NCBI GenBank assembly: GCA_003260075.1
Contig: QLIY01000228.1
Location: 72,501 to 136,500 of the forward strand
Source of the DNA: Phallusia mammillata
Taxonomy: Eukaryota; Chordata; Ascidiacea; Phlebobranchia; Ascidiidae
DNA: 64,000 bases
Direction of reading: 5' to 3'
The position numbers were made by a program, and so were the translations under genes. This document shows positions 1-12,168 of the stretch, in pieces. Under the pieces are notes generated by a model. It made no database searches, was not told the DNA's origin, and was given only the letters and a program-made list of their open reading frames with translations. Within the stretch, counting starts at the first letter, position 1; each line of letters starts with the position of its first letter.

Positions 1-146
1 TTCACGACAGGCGCTACGTAGAACACCTGCCGCGCTGATGGGATTTTAACTGCTCGACAAACACAAGTTGGAAAGCTGATTAAGAACGCATGTTTTAATC
101 GAGTGGCGGTTATGTGGTTTTCCTATGTTAGCATTAGGACATGCGC

Positions 147-437
147 GGCACAAGGTGTCTTCTATATTTGTAAGGATTCTGCTAAACTTAGAGATTGTTT
201 TGTAATATTGTCGAATCAACGGATGAAGTATGTTGTTATATCACGCAAACGAAAGTTTCGTGAAATATTTTAAAACCAATTCTCATACCCCCCCCCCGGC
301 ACAAGGTGTCTTCTATATTTGTAAGGATTCTGCTAAACTTAGAGACTATTTTGTAATATTGTCGATTCAACGGATGAAGTATGTTATTATATCACGCAAA
401 CGAAAGTTTCGTGAAATATTTTAAAACCAATCCTCAT
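147..437. repeat. Direct duplication around a 10-C block
   Basis: The sequence at 147-287 recurs at 298-437 with about half a dozen substitutions in 140 bases. The two copies are separated by exactly ten C (288-297). The few-percent divergence fits two haplotypes of a highly polymorphic ascidian left at adjoining contig ends better than an old duplication. Confidence 0.8.
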
Positions 438-2437
438 TATTAATTTTGATTTTAAAATAATAATCTTTTTTATCGTTACTGAACAACTAAGAACAATTAA
501 GTTGTTTAAAACCTTTAAGTGTTTTGTTCCTGCTCTGGCCATGTAGATGCTTTTTATCAATATCTGAAAAACGAAACAACACTTTTGCAAATCCAATGGT
601 TGTTGTGGAAAGAAATACATTATTTATTTTTAAGAGGCTCAGGAGCAGGAAAACTTACAACCCTGACCCGATGAGAATTTTTGCAAACAAAGACCAATTT
701 AACATTTCACACTTTAAAAATGTTATTTATAACACAATATCTTTGTTTTCATTTAAATAATTCTAGATAAACCTTTCAAACAAAAACAAACTGAAATTAA
801 TTGAACTTGCCATCACTACAAGCGCTAGAGAGTAACAATAAACAAATTTCGATTCGAGTTTGCAAAACCAAATGCCAAAAATCGAAAATCTGTTAAAAGT
901 ATTATGTTACTGGGTTGTTTAAAAATATCCCAAACGGCCGTGCAAAGCATACTGAATTGTTAATACGCGTATACGTCATAATTGAAACGTTCCATTTCCG
1001 TGTTTACACATTGTTACGTCATCAAAGGAAATATGAGATAAAGTTTCCGCTAAAACGCGCGAAGTTTCATGGAACAATGAGGGAAGCGATTCAATTGAAC
1101 ATCGAATAATTCCACAACTATTGTCGCGGTGTTAATCGACTATCAACCGCCCAATGTAATTATCTTAGGCCGTTTCGCATTCTAGAACACGGGACAATGG
1201 AGCGCAGGTTCATCAAAGCACCAGAAGCGGAAAGACGCGATGAAACAATGGCGGTGGTTGTGATGTCATAATATTATCTCTCGTTCGTTTGATGTTGTTG
1301 CTTTTAAGGTGATCGTCGCTTTCCGACAAATGGAAAGTTCATTATCGCGTTTAATGGAAACGTTCAATCGGAACAAAGCGGTGAAATAAAAGAAAAACAC
1401 TAAACGTAGAAAAGAAAATGTACGCTGTACGTTTTAACAAGAAAATATAAGTATATTTTACAATTCACGATTTTAAAGATCCTCACAGCAAAATGACAAG
1501 CCAATTTATTTGTAAAAACAATGTTAGACCAACAAGAAATAAATTTCCGAACTTAAATGTAAAAAAAGACTTAAAAATTATTTAAAACTTCTTGGACATT
1601 TTGTTTGCTTGTTACTAATGATCATTAAATAACAAGTAATATTAGTAATATTTGCAATAAAAAAATCACGAAATTATTAATATCGTAAGCAGTAATACGC
1701 TTGTTTTGTGCTCAACAGCAATATGTCGGTTGATATTTAATTGATCGTCCAGTCTGTTGGCGAACGGAGTCAGATTTAGTTCGGTTTCGTATTTCATGTA
1801 ATTATGATATTTCCCGTTTCCGGTCAACAATGCCGACAGGAACAGGTTGAGCGTGAAAAAGTGCGACACCAAGCGTTCGTTAATAATTAATAAGACGCAT
1901 CAATATTTCATGACGCGTGATTTTATCGGAAAGCCAGACATGAATGGGATTTCAGGACAAAATCCAAGAGCAGGATTCCATGGAAAGCACCAGCAAGAAT
2001 AATTCTTATAGAGATGTTTTAAGTTTGTTGAATCAGAAACGTTGTTTAATATTATGTGACTTTTCGATTTTTGATGACTGTTCCTTAAGTCGGACTTACC
2101 ATTGCAAAAAACAACAAAATTCTGAAACGCTGGGGATGTAGTAGGAGAACCACCAAACAAAATAAACTAATATCACTATCTCGCAACTGCCGTTGTCTTT
2201 AATACCTGCCACTTTTTGCAACACGACAGTATTTACACATTTTATAACTATTGAAAAGGGTATTCATATGACAAAATGCTTTAAAGTCAAATCTAACGCA
2301 TGTGATATACCACCCAATACACACAAGACTTGAAATGAAAGGTATAGCGTGGATGAATTATTTCCAAATCACAATGTCTGTTTTCTGATAAAATATTATA
2401 ATTTGTCGTTGAAACATATATTAGTAAAAAGTGTAAA

Positions 2438-2440
<3 letters not shown>

Positions 2441-2509
<69 letters not shown>
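2441..2509. other. Poly-C block (69), probable assembly gap
   Basis: Sixty-nine consecutive C with no flanking duplication. The run at 9244-9312 has the same length. It is probably a placeholder for unsequenced bases; the poly-Pro and poly-Gly frames read through it are not genes. Confidence 0.75.
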
Positions 2510-2510
<1 letters not shown>

Positions 2511-2968
2511 TGCTCATACAGAAATCGTTCCGACGCGCGCTCATTACAAAAGATTCCAGTTGCGGATAACAGATATATTAAACTGAAACGACATAATGGC
2601 AATATTTCCATCAATTGTAAATGTAACATAATTGTGTGAATTATTTAACATTCAAAAGTTGGATTCGTGATCTCGCGTTGCTGATCGTTATTTTCCCACG
2701 ACAAGTTCACGTTCACGTACACAAGAATGTCGCGACAAATCAGGCGGAAGAAACGGGACAGGAGAGCCGAAAAGTTTGCGACGCGCGACTCCAAGTTCGA
2801 AAACTATTCAGGATTGGCGTGTGGCCTAAAGACGACGGTCGCGCGACCACGTCGGGCTCTGTTGGAAGGAAAAATTCGGATTCGGAACTGGATTTTTGCT
2901 TTGTTTTTCTGTTTGCTCTCTCGCACCAAGAAGAGAGAAGCGCGCGGAAAAAAAGCGCGATCGCGGCC

Positions 2969-3046
2969 GATTGGTCTTTTTCTCTTCACCGATGCTTCGA
3001 ATCGCTTTCTCTTTTTTTATCGCGCCGACGCGAATCGGTTTAAATA
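2969..3046 (+). promoter_or_regulatory. Candidate neurogenin core promoter
   Basis: An inverted CCAAT box (GATTGG, 2969-2974) lies about 65 bases upstream of a TATA-like TTTAAATA (3039-3046), inside CpG-rich DNA that ends abruptly near 3055. This would place transcription start near 3070, about 790 bases before the neurogenin ATG. The motifs are read directly; promoter activity is inference. Confidence 0.45.
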
Positions 3047-3069
3047 GCGATGTCGCTGCATTTTATTCT

Positions 3070-3860
3070 ACATTTTCATTTGCATTCGAAACAACATCAG
3101 CAGTTGCAAACCTTCGTACCAAGCGTTGGTTATTTCGAGTGCAAGAAAATAAAAATTTCGTGCAGAGTTTAAGTCTACTAAGATTGTAAGAGCAACAGAG
3201 ATTTTACGAAAAATGTTTAAATAAATTGCAAAGTACCGAACAGAACAGAAAAAAATGAAGTAAGATCAGCGTACTTTATCTTCAGGCGATTTTCTGGTAA
3301 AGGCTTGATAAATTCTTGAATTTTATGTTACGTATTTTTGTAGAAGAAATCGCTTTCGCTTTTCTGGAGCCATAAATTATCGTGAAAGGAAAGATAGAAG
3401 AAAAGGGCAGAGGGGTCGACTCAAAACGCTGGCATAAAATTTAATGAAATTTCATAGCCGAAATCGAATTATTGTAAACATAACATACGAGCTATGGGGC
3501 GCCGTGGGGTCGTAAGGGCCAACAAAGGGACGCGGCGCGCGACATAATGCCTATTCCATGTCGGCGAATTTCTCTTGGGAAAATGCATTCGCTTTTGCGC
3601 AGGGATTGGCGGAACGATAAAGCAAGGCGCGGCCAAGCGAAAGAAATCAATTCGATTCGCGATTTCCCAAGTCGAACTGTGCATGAAAATCTCACATGCA
3701 AATAGAGTTAGATTGTTTGTTGAGAAAATGTTCAAAGGCTGAATATTTCATTTGTTTTATTTATTTTTATAAGTTTCTTGTGACTAAATCAATCTTGTTT
3801 ATTTCAGATTCTATTCAAATTTGAACTGTTAAAAAGAAAACTGTTATCATTTCTGATACT
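3070..3860 (+). other. Probable 5'UTR and 5'UTR intron of neurogenin
   Basis: A donor GTAAGA begins at 3186 and an acceptor TTTATTTCAG ends at 3807, which would give a leader exon of about 3070-3185 and a second leader segment 3808-3860 just before the ATG. The exon edges are inferred from splice motifs only. Confidence 0.4.
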
Positions 3861-4944
3861 ATGATCACATACCCATCAGTGAAAAGCGAAACAGAATCAA
3901 TGTATTCTGCAATGTCGGGCCAGACTTCAGGAATAAACACAGATTCCTTCCACGATTGGGCGCGCGATATCCCGCTGAATCTGGATTCTGTCTCTGAGGT
4001 TCCAGACAGTGGGCTTCATTCATACACTTCAGCCATTTCTGAAACGGTAAGGACTCTAACTAATTTATTTGCAAAATCATTCCTTTGCTACAAAGCAAAT
4101 TGCTCAGTAACTAAAAGATTTAAATTAAATATAAAAAAATGTCTTTTTTGCCATTAACTTTCATTGGCTTTTGTTACCAAACATTGCAATAAATAAACAA
4201 ATGTTTGTTTTCTATTATTCAGGAGAGCGTTACCACATTAACAGATGACGCTACCGGTAACGAAAATACACAAAACAGTGAAAAGAACGAAAAGAACAAG
4301 AAGAAACGACGCCGTGAACGAAGCCCTGTGACCGTGACACGATTGAAGAGAGCTAGAAGATCGAAAGCAAACGACAGAGAAAGAAATCGAATGCACGGAC
4401 TCAACGATGCCCTTGATAATCTAAGGTAAGAAGAATATAAAATAGTTGTTCAAAAATAAGAAAACAACCACGGTATGATACAGTACTTCGATGCAATTAG
4501 TTAAAAGAAAAAAAATGTACATTTAGTTGAAAGAAAACATTTTTTTTAAATTTATATATTTTAATAGATTTTGGTAAATATTTTTCCAACTAAACACCCA
4601 CACATACAAGAGTAACAGTTTAAAAAACAATAATTTATTCGTTATCGATGTTTTTTTCAAGACTATGGATTGATTTTTAAGCAACGTTTTTAATTTTTCA
4701 GACATGTTCTTCCTACTTATCCTGATGAAACCAAACTGACAAAGATTGAAACTTTGCGTTTTGCTTACAACTACATCTGGTGTCTGAGTGGAATGCTCAA
4801 GAAAGCTGGAAAAGACGGAAAACAAGACATGAGCAGCCCAACCCAAACCGGAATGCCACAAATGAACGGTGAAAACCCACAAAACTTTGGTTTCTTCGCA
4901 AACAACAACAGTAACCAGCCCCAGAACTTCAACGAAGCCCCACG

Positions 4945-4989
<45 letters not shown>

Positions 4990-5607
4990 GCACCTTTTGA
5001 CCCCCAATTTTACCCCTACGAGATGCAAATGCCCCAACAGGAAATCTACAACAACGGAAGTGGCGAACAATCCAATGTGATGTCACAAGGATCCACTATG
5101 ACATCACTGATGGATGACGCCGAACTTAACGGTTGCCTTGACGACCTCGACAGCATCCAAGCTTCGTCACTTGTCGCGTCACAAAACGATTTTGACTTAA
5201 CCAATGACGTCATGTTCCAACAACCGCAGATGAACAACCACAACAACAACAATAACAACAACAACAGCAACAATAACACAGACAAGTCGCTTCCTTCTAT
5301 CTCGAACACGCTCCAAGCGCGACGCAACGTTCCTTCCCCCATCACCCTGGCTTACCCGGGACCGCCCCAGCCCCACTATTTCGCCCCAGTAACCCCGCCA
5401 TTTTCAGCGACCTCGCCAATGAGCCCAGAAGCAACTTTCCAAGCCAACCCGGTCTATCCTGGCCAAAACTACTGCATGCCACCGACCCCGAGTGACTGCG
5501 GCAGTTTGGCCAGCTCGTCACCGTTCAACAGCCCGCAGAAACATCTACTTTCGCCTGATATTGCAAAATCGTTTGTGCCTAGTTATCCAATGCAGATGCG
5601 CCGTTGA
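3861..5607 (+). CDS. Ngn: Neurogenin-family bHLH transcription factor
   Basis: A proneural bHLH activator that in this family dimerises with E-proteins and binds E-boxes to start neuronal differentiation. Coding exons are 3861-4046, 4223-4425 and 4702-5607, with GT/AG borders and consistent frame. Exon 1 gives an acidic, Ser-rich N-terminus of 62 residues. Exon 2 holds a Lys/Arg-rich stretch and the basic region and helix 1 (about residues 103-130; [20 protein letters not shown]). Exon 3 opens with the loop and helix 2 ([20 protein letters not shown]), the neurogenin signature. The C-terminus is Pro/Ser-rich with an Asn-rich run and ends in QMRR. An intron splits helix 1 from the loop; vertebrate neurogenins are usually intronless. 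A 42-base poly-C block (4946-4987) breaks the frame in exon 3: bases before and after it read in different frames, so the true sequence there is missing and the poly-Pro tract is not real. Confidence 0.93.
4946..4987. other. Poly-C block inside neurogenin exon 3
   Basis: Forty-two C between coding sequence ending in Asn-Glu-Ala-Pro-Arg codons and sequence that resumes in a different frame (the frame ending at 5607). The length and the frame change indicate a gap of wrong size rather than a proline tract. Confidence 0.8.
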
Positions 5608-5859
5608 TTTTTGGCGTCGAACATTTTTACAACAATTTCTCTGCTTCAATTTTCTACCGTTTTTTTTCCTTTTTGAGTGTTTATAATTTTATTGAACTTT
5701 TTGTAACTCATATACAAGCAGAAAAATCTTAATTCAATCATCACAAACATACCCTGCCTTTCTTGTACTTTTCTACGCTGCCAACCGTATAGGACACAAA
5801 CTGCCAAAATTGCTTGTCCATCTTTTTCTTCTTGCTTGATTCATGACAAACTTGTGTCG

Positions 5860-5865
5860 AATAAA
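5860..5865 (+). terminator. Poly(A) signal of neurogenin
   Basis: AATAAA, 253 bases after the neurogenin stop and downstream of T-rich 3'UTR. It is the first canonical hexamer after the stop. Confidence 0.6.
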
Positions 5866-6975
5866 ATTTTGCACAAAATTTTTTGAAATGATTTTTGAAC
5901 TTTTCCAAGTAGATTAGAAGCAGAATAACTTAGAACTTAAGCATCGTTGAAGGCTTAATCAGGTTATAATCACATTTCAATGTTTGTTACAATGTCAAAT
6001 CAGGTAAAAACTTCAAATTCAAACTTTTTAGAAACAATTCTTTGCAATTGGTAAAATGGCGCCTTTACTAACTAAGGTTCTTCTAAATGTCGCAAGGCAA
6101 CTTGTTTTGCAACAACAAAAGCCAGAAAAAACTAAAGGACACTAACATTTAAAAACAAGGCTAAAATTAGCAGATAATTTAGCTGCATTACAATACTAAT
6201 AGAAATTGATAACACTCGCCATTTTTGCCACAATATTCAGAAAAAAACGTCTCAACCAAAAAAACGAAATTAGTTAAAAAAATTAGCAGCTGTCACAAAA
6301 GCTTGGAAAAGTTTAATTAGGAAAAACTTTCAAACATGGTAGGTTTTGGTTTTGATAATAACTGCAGTAACAATGGCAGTCTGATTTGAGAGCCTCCTTG
6401 GTCTACTAAAAAGAGCGAAAGGCAACCAATATTAAACCGGGTGGAAATTTAAAATTCAACCATTGTGTCAGTGACATGAGATGTTATATGGGAGTTGCGG
6501 TGGTGCAATACTAAAAATTTCACCGGTACAACAAAGCAGGGGATTCCTAATTAAATAAAGGGGGTTGGAGTGTCAGTTTGAAGCCGATTGCTCATCAATT
6601 CTGGTCGGTGCTGCCTAAAAACGACAACGACGCAGCCAGTGCAATGCTTTCCACATCAAAGCAAGATCTGTGCCCTGAAATCCATTTGTCTCACGTACTC
6701 CGCCCTGCACGCTGCGTCTAAGCCATGCCACGCGCGAGCCCTCGTTCGTTAAGTCGCCCAAAGGCACTGAGAGGCCGCCTCAGCACAGCGGGGACCCAAA
6801 ACCCTCAGAGGGTCGCCGCACCAGAGAGCTTTAAAATTTAAATGCTGGAGATGGTAGCGAAGGGTTTAAGATGAAATTAGAATCTTCTATTGTTCGCGTC
6901 GGCACAACGCCTCTCGTCGCATGCCAAAAACGACATTTACATCGCACGCCGCGTCAATGAAAATTATTCTCGAGC

Positions 6976-6976
<1 letters not shown>

Positions 6977-7013
<37 letters not shown>
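6977..7013. other. Poly-C block (37), probable gap
   Basis: Thirty-seven C between CpG-rich sequence and a different flank; no duplication across it. Confidence 0.7.
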
Positions 7014-7014
<1 letters not shown>

Positions 7015-7982
7015 AGGCTGCCGATCATGGCCTGAGACTAAACGTCTCGACAAAGTTTTAATTTAGGACAAATACAAATAAATCACTATAAAAGTCTAAC
7101 CTAACAAAAATGTTTTTACCACTTGGGAAACAATATTGTTTACAGAAACTGTTGGAAAAAGTTGTAGTTGCTTGATTAAACCGCAAAATAGACAAGGGTA
7201 TTTTTCATTTATGTATTTCAAAAACTTTTGTTTAAAACCCAAACTTTCAGTTAAAGCAGAAACGTGGAAAAACCCAATCGACAAAATTTTTGAACCGGTG
7301 TGAATGTAAGTCGGTCGTCGCGGCATGAGGCCGGGTAAGGTCAGTTTAAAACCCGGCAAATCATATTTCGTGGCCGGCGAAAAACTTCAAAGGAGCCTGG
7401 AGTTAAGCGAATTACTGAAAAGTCTGACGCTGATGCAATTAGCCGCTTTTAAATCCAAAGTCCGCCTTTAATTTACTTATGACTCGGGGCTTTTACGCAC
7501 CGCTGTGATGGCAAAACAAAGTGACAAGTAACGGCAAAATAAGTTGGATAAAATAACCAAACTAATAAATCATGCACAACTAACAATCCGTTTTGAAATT
7601 GACCGGCAAAATATTGCCTCCAAACTAAAAAATATATTGTCATTAAATTTGGCAAGCATTCAGCTTAACTTTGCCTCTGTGGCGCAAAAAGGTGACGTAA
7701 TATTGATTGATTTTCAGCCAGGGAAAGTTTGTTTCCTAATGGAAGAATAATCCAATGAGAGCAGGGTCGATATCATGGCTGGTTTCAAGTTCAAGGGCGA
7801 CGAAATTCATCAAGTTTTGTTTCTATAAATTCTTCACTAAGTAACGAATTGTTTATTCATGGTTAGTTATTCCGGTTCCTTAGAATCATAAAATTTATGC
7901 AGGAACCAAAAAATCCTCGTCATTCATCTCTTTCACGATTCGTCAAATTCAATTCGTCGTAAAATTCGAATATTATTCTTTG

Positions 7983-8161
7983 TCGCGCGACAGGGATTGT
8001 GACGTCACACACCGCTGTTCGTATGTCGAGTTTTGGTCGCGCGCCAATCGCGTGTCCCCGTCGCGATATTGTGAGATTCCAATATTTGCTTGTTTTATCG
8101 TCTCTGTTTGCTCGCTCTTGAGCAGGAAACAAACATTTGGAATGATTGCATTGTGACGTCA
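7983..8161. promoter_or_regulatory. TCGCGCGA plus two CRE palindromes
   Basis: TCGCGCGA at 7983-7990 is followed nine bases later by TGACGTCA at 8000-8007, with a second TGACGTCA at 8154-8161. The flanking context is TTGTGACGTCACA in each case. TGACGTCA is the binding site of CREB/ATF bZIP factors; no adjacent gene start is seen, so an enhancer or repeat-borne site is possible. Confidence 0.5.
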
Positions 8162-9130
8162 CAATTAATTTGTTTCTGTGTTTTATTTCGATAGTGTCAA
8201 AATTAAATTTAATCTGCAAAACTAACGAATGGCGACGAAACAATGGCAAATCGCGGCTGAGTGTTCGAAATCTATTGTTTGTATGAACGAGTGAGAAATT
8301 GCTGAATACTGCATATCTGTAGCGAGTTTATATCAAGGACATTCGCACGTGTTATCCAGCTTAAAAAGAGTCAAAACAAGCAACAACTATAATAAAACGG
8401 GCCTTGACTTGTTATTTCAAACCCATACCAATTGTTACAGCGCTTACGTGGTTCAAAAAGCAAGAAAATTAGCAACGTACAACTAGGGTCAAGGTACAAA
8501 AATGTTGCAACAAATATTAACCAGACACAATTGTGCCGGAAGTGACTACGTAAAATTGTCCACAAAGCAAAGGTTGTTGAGCCCAGTTTAACGTTTCAAT
8601 CGATAGATTACACGTGACAGAAGAGAAACGATATTTTTGTGAACGTTTTAAGGTTGAGGAAATCGATTTTTTCGATACAATGTATGTTTATGTGCCACGA
8701 CACGTCACAAGCTCAACAAGGCAGTCAAGTTGTTTACATAATTCTGGAAAATTCCACGAAATGAAATGTTTTTTTACATACTGAGGTGTATGACATGTAA
8801 ACACATAGAAGTGGAATAATATTTCTCAAATCCAACGACTTACAATTTCGTAAAGCTCCCATAAAAGTGAAACTTGTACAATATCACACAAATCTTATGT
8901 CTCTTTTGTGTTACAAGCATGTATGTTTCCACTACTTGGCATAACAGGCAGCCGGCGGAATTACAAATTTCACAACTTTAAACATTGAATAAAACACAAC
9001 CCATGTAATCACAATACGCCAGGGCTAGAACACGAACAGGCAGTACAAACAATCGAGTCCATATTTATTTTGCCGGCAATAATGCTTTAGGGCTGTTTCT
9101 AATTTGTTCTGTAACAAATGCGGTTTTATT

Positions 9131-9243
9131 TCAAATCATGGATAAAAGCCTGTACTTGCAAGTGAGTCCAAATACTTTTACCCCCCCCCCCTTCAAATCA
9201 TGGATAAAAGCCTGTACTTGCAAGTGAGTCCAAATACTTATAG

Positions 9244-9312
<69 letters not shown>
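9131..9312. repeat. Contig-end duplication with two poly-C blocks
   Basis: 9131-9180 recurs at 9193-9242 almost unchanged, separated by 11 C. The second copy then runs straight into 69 C (9244-9312). Two successive gaps best explain this arrangement. Confidence 0.75.
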
Positions 9313-9674
9313 ATTTTCCAACACACACAATTTTGGACGGAATATTTGGATTGATCAGTAACAATCACGTGATTGCAGAGTGACGCGTGGACAGTCGGGT
9401 CATCGTGGAGTTCAACTAAACAACACAAGAACGTCGCGCGTTTGTCGATTAATTACATCGGGCATTCTAGAATAGAGAAGCGGTCGACCCAGTTATCCAG
9501 TAAGGTTGAAAATGAGATCAGTGAGTCGTGAACGAGACAAGAGGCGTCCCGCGATGTCGTCGCGATAATCACTTGTTTTGCTTCAACTCAAAGCCACGTT
9601 CACTCAATCGAAGCAAAGTTTCAGCCATTGTTAAACTTGGGGAGCGGTTTTGTTATTCCACCGAACAAATATTG

Positions 9675-9893
9675 GTTTTTGTGCGAACGTCGAATCGAGA
9701 TTCGAAATAAAGTTTTATTTGCGTCATTGTTTGGATAGAAAGGGGAACCCCCATGGGAACTGCAACTCCAACTTTCCCCCCCCCCCCCCCCCCCCTTTTT
9801 GTGCGAACGTCGAATTGAGATTCGAAATAAAGTTTTAATTGCGTCATTGTTTGGATAGAAAGGGGAACCCCCATGGGAACGACAACTTCAACT
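9675..9893. repeat. Direct duplication around a 20-C block
   Basis: 9675-9775 and 9796-9893 are near-identical, with 20 C at 9776-9795 between them. The copies differ by a few substitutions, for example in the TGCAACTCC/GACAACTTC stretch. Confidence 0.75.
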
Positions 9894-10328
9894 TTAAAAC
9901 CCACACGAATATATGTATCAGGAATATGCCCGAAAATACCGTATGTATAGCAAATGTTTATGAGGTGTTACTCTGTCAAAATTTTACACTCAACTGTCCA
10001 AATAGCATATCCAACTGCATTTTTTAAAATTGGAAAGGTTGGGTACAACTTTTTGACCAGTTACCCCATTCAACGCAATATTGAATGAAGTTTAATGAAG
10101 CCAACGAACACAAACCAAAATCGTTTGTGCTACTTTCGTGTTTGTAAATTTGACAAACAAGAAACTTTAAAAAAATAGTTTCCCAAGCTACAAGTGGCTC
10201 ACACGACTTTCACATTGTTACGTAATAATTCCCACACAGTTCACAATCTTACCCAATCACATGCCGAGACGTCATATTTGATTTGACAAATTGACAGTGC
10301 GTGACGCGTCGTCATAATCGACTGTACA

Positions 10329-10336
10329 TGACGTCA
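10329..10336. promoter_or_regulatory. CRE-type palindrome TGACGTCA
   Basis: TGACGTCA in context ACATGACGTCATAC, with a related GACGTCA half at 10268. It is part of the regional enrichment for this octamer. Confidence 0.4.
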
Positions 10337-10413
10337 TACAGGCGCGATGACGAAGTGAAAATTGATTGGTCGCTCGAAAGTTGGAAACAATTGTGGGAGA
10401 GTCTTGAATTTTT

Positions 10414-10700
10414 ATTTCGGTGAGAAAATTAATTTAAAAAGTGCATGAGAAGATTGAAAACTAAAATGTTTTTTGGGTATTTTTCCTCTGTAAAAGGTTT
10501 ATGAGAGGTTCCTTTTAAAGCGAAAGTATTTTGACACCATGTTTGTCAATGTCCCCCCCCCCATTTCGGTGAGAAAATTAATTTAAAAAGTGCATGAGAA
10601 GATTGAAAACCAAAATGTGTTTGGATATTTTTCCTCTGTAAAAGGTTTATGAGAGGTTCCTTTCAAAATGAAAGTATTTTGACACCATGTTTGTCAATAC
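10414..10700. repeat. Direct duplication around a 10-C block
   Basis: 10414-10552 recurs at 10563-10700 with a short indel (TTTTTTGGGTA versus GTGTTTGGATA) and several substitutions. Exactly ten C (10553-10562) separate them. Confidence 0.8.
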
Positions 10701-12144
10701 AAATTGGAAATGGCAAACAATGCCACATAAAAGGTTTAGTGAGTGGCCAACAAAAGACGATAAAACGAGATTTCCACGCACAAATCCCGGAAAAAATATA
10801 ATCATTGAAAGTAAATTTATGTATCATGGATTGCCAAAGCAATTTACCTCGCTTTAAATGTGGTTTGTTATGTTGGTTCATTTCAGATTTCTTTGCAAAA
10901 CATAAATTAGCCAGACTGCCAAAAGGGAAGTGAAAAATGAAATTGTGCAGCTTGCTTTCTGTGTAAACACTGCAAAAAAATTTCCCAAAGCAAGTAGATA
11001 ATTTTGTCGTATATCTAAGTCGTATATCTTAATCCTTATTTGTAGTTTGCAGACCCGCATCAAACCCGCAAAAATCAATGAACTCATTAAAACCGACTTC
11101 ACTACACCACATACTTCCCACGCATCGCTGTTTATGACGTAACAATACTGACATATTCAAGAATCGAAACAGATCGCGCGTCGCATTCTAATCCCGTTCC
11201 TTCCGATGTTTCTTATTTGCAAAGCAAGTCGCGTCGGAGACAAAGCAAATATTCTACAACCCCATTGTGGAATTTTCCCATACAACCGACAACGTCATAA
11301 TGCACGATTGTTACGTCACAGTGGCAAATTGTGTACTTGTCAGATTTAGAGTTTCCCATGAAATTAGGCGACATATTACTTATTGGGAGAAATACGTGAC
11401 AATGAGCTTCGCATGAAATCGAACACTGCATTGTGTCATGTGCTTGTGACACAATAATATATGAGACGTCATTAATGTTCAAATCATTGCTCTGCATCCA
11501 ATAATGAATATTAAAATCATAACTTTTTACAATAGATACGTATGTTTAAAAAAAGTGGTATAGTTTCTAATAAAAAAAACCTTAAGTTGGAAGATAAATA
11601 GGAATTACAAAACAATATTACAACATTAATTACAGAAAACCAGAGCAACACACTTGTAGGCGGTCGTGTTCACTAAGCAGAATTCCCTTTACCCGTTTAA
11701 CACAAATTCATCAATTAAGCCCACTTTATGCGTCCGTTGTATGTAATCAACAGCAATTAGGCAATTTTTCGGTCGCAACGGTTGATTATGGAAGGCGCAC
11801 GCGTCTAAGGAAAGCAGGAAGACAAGTGGAAATTCGGCAATAAACAAATAAAAGCTTTCCGCGACGAATTTGAACGCTTAACAGCGGTTGAAGGTCATCA
11901 GTTCCGATTCGAAATTACATGGCAAGCAATAAAACAATGTAGGTTGGATGTTAAGTGTACACGGGCAGCGGGGTTACTGGGTCAAGTCGTGGTCGGATGT
12001 ATCAGTTGCACAGACGATTAAGAATTTACAAAATGCCTCGCTTTGTTTGTTTAAAATTCCCCATTCAACGGCAAAACCTTTAAACACATGCACAAAGAAA
12101 ACTGACTTTGTATTTTAGGCATTTAAAGAATATGTTACCAATTA

Positions 12145-12168
12145 AAAATAAATAAATAAATAAATAAA
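12145..12168. repeat. AAAT microsatellite
   Basis: About five to six uninterrupted AAAT units in AT-rich intergenic DNA. Confidence 0.8.

Larger units (their letters stand above)
1..2958. other. Upstream region with no supported gene
   Basis: No reading frame here looks like protein: the open frames are short, low in complexity or run through a poly-C block, and none is flanked by convincing splice sites. The stretch contains one contig-end duplication (147-437), a 69-base poly-C block (2441-2509) and, from about 2700 onward, CpG-rich DNA leading into the neurogenin promoter. Confidence 0.6.

Noticed and set aside
2293..2639. Open frames with poly-Gly or poly-Pro through the C run
   Set aside because: They exist only because a homopolymer lacks stops; flanks show no coding signal and the run is probably a gap.
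2636..3189. Overlapping Arg-rich open frames (up to 135 codons) upstream of neurogenin
   Set aside because: They lie in CpG-rich promoter DNA in several frames on both strands, with no domain and no conserved composition.
4721..4727. CTGATGA in neurogenin exon 3
   Set aside because: Codes for the conserved Pro-Asp-Glu of the bHLH loop; no hammerhead stems around it.
5046..5345. Leu-rich minus-strand frame
   Set aside because: Antisense shadow of the Asn-rich run in neurogenin exon 3.
9653..9904. Duplicated 83-codon minus-strand frame
   Set aside because: Both halves come from the two contig-end copies around the 20-C block; no coding features.
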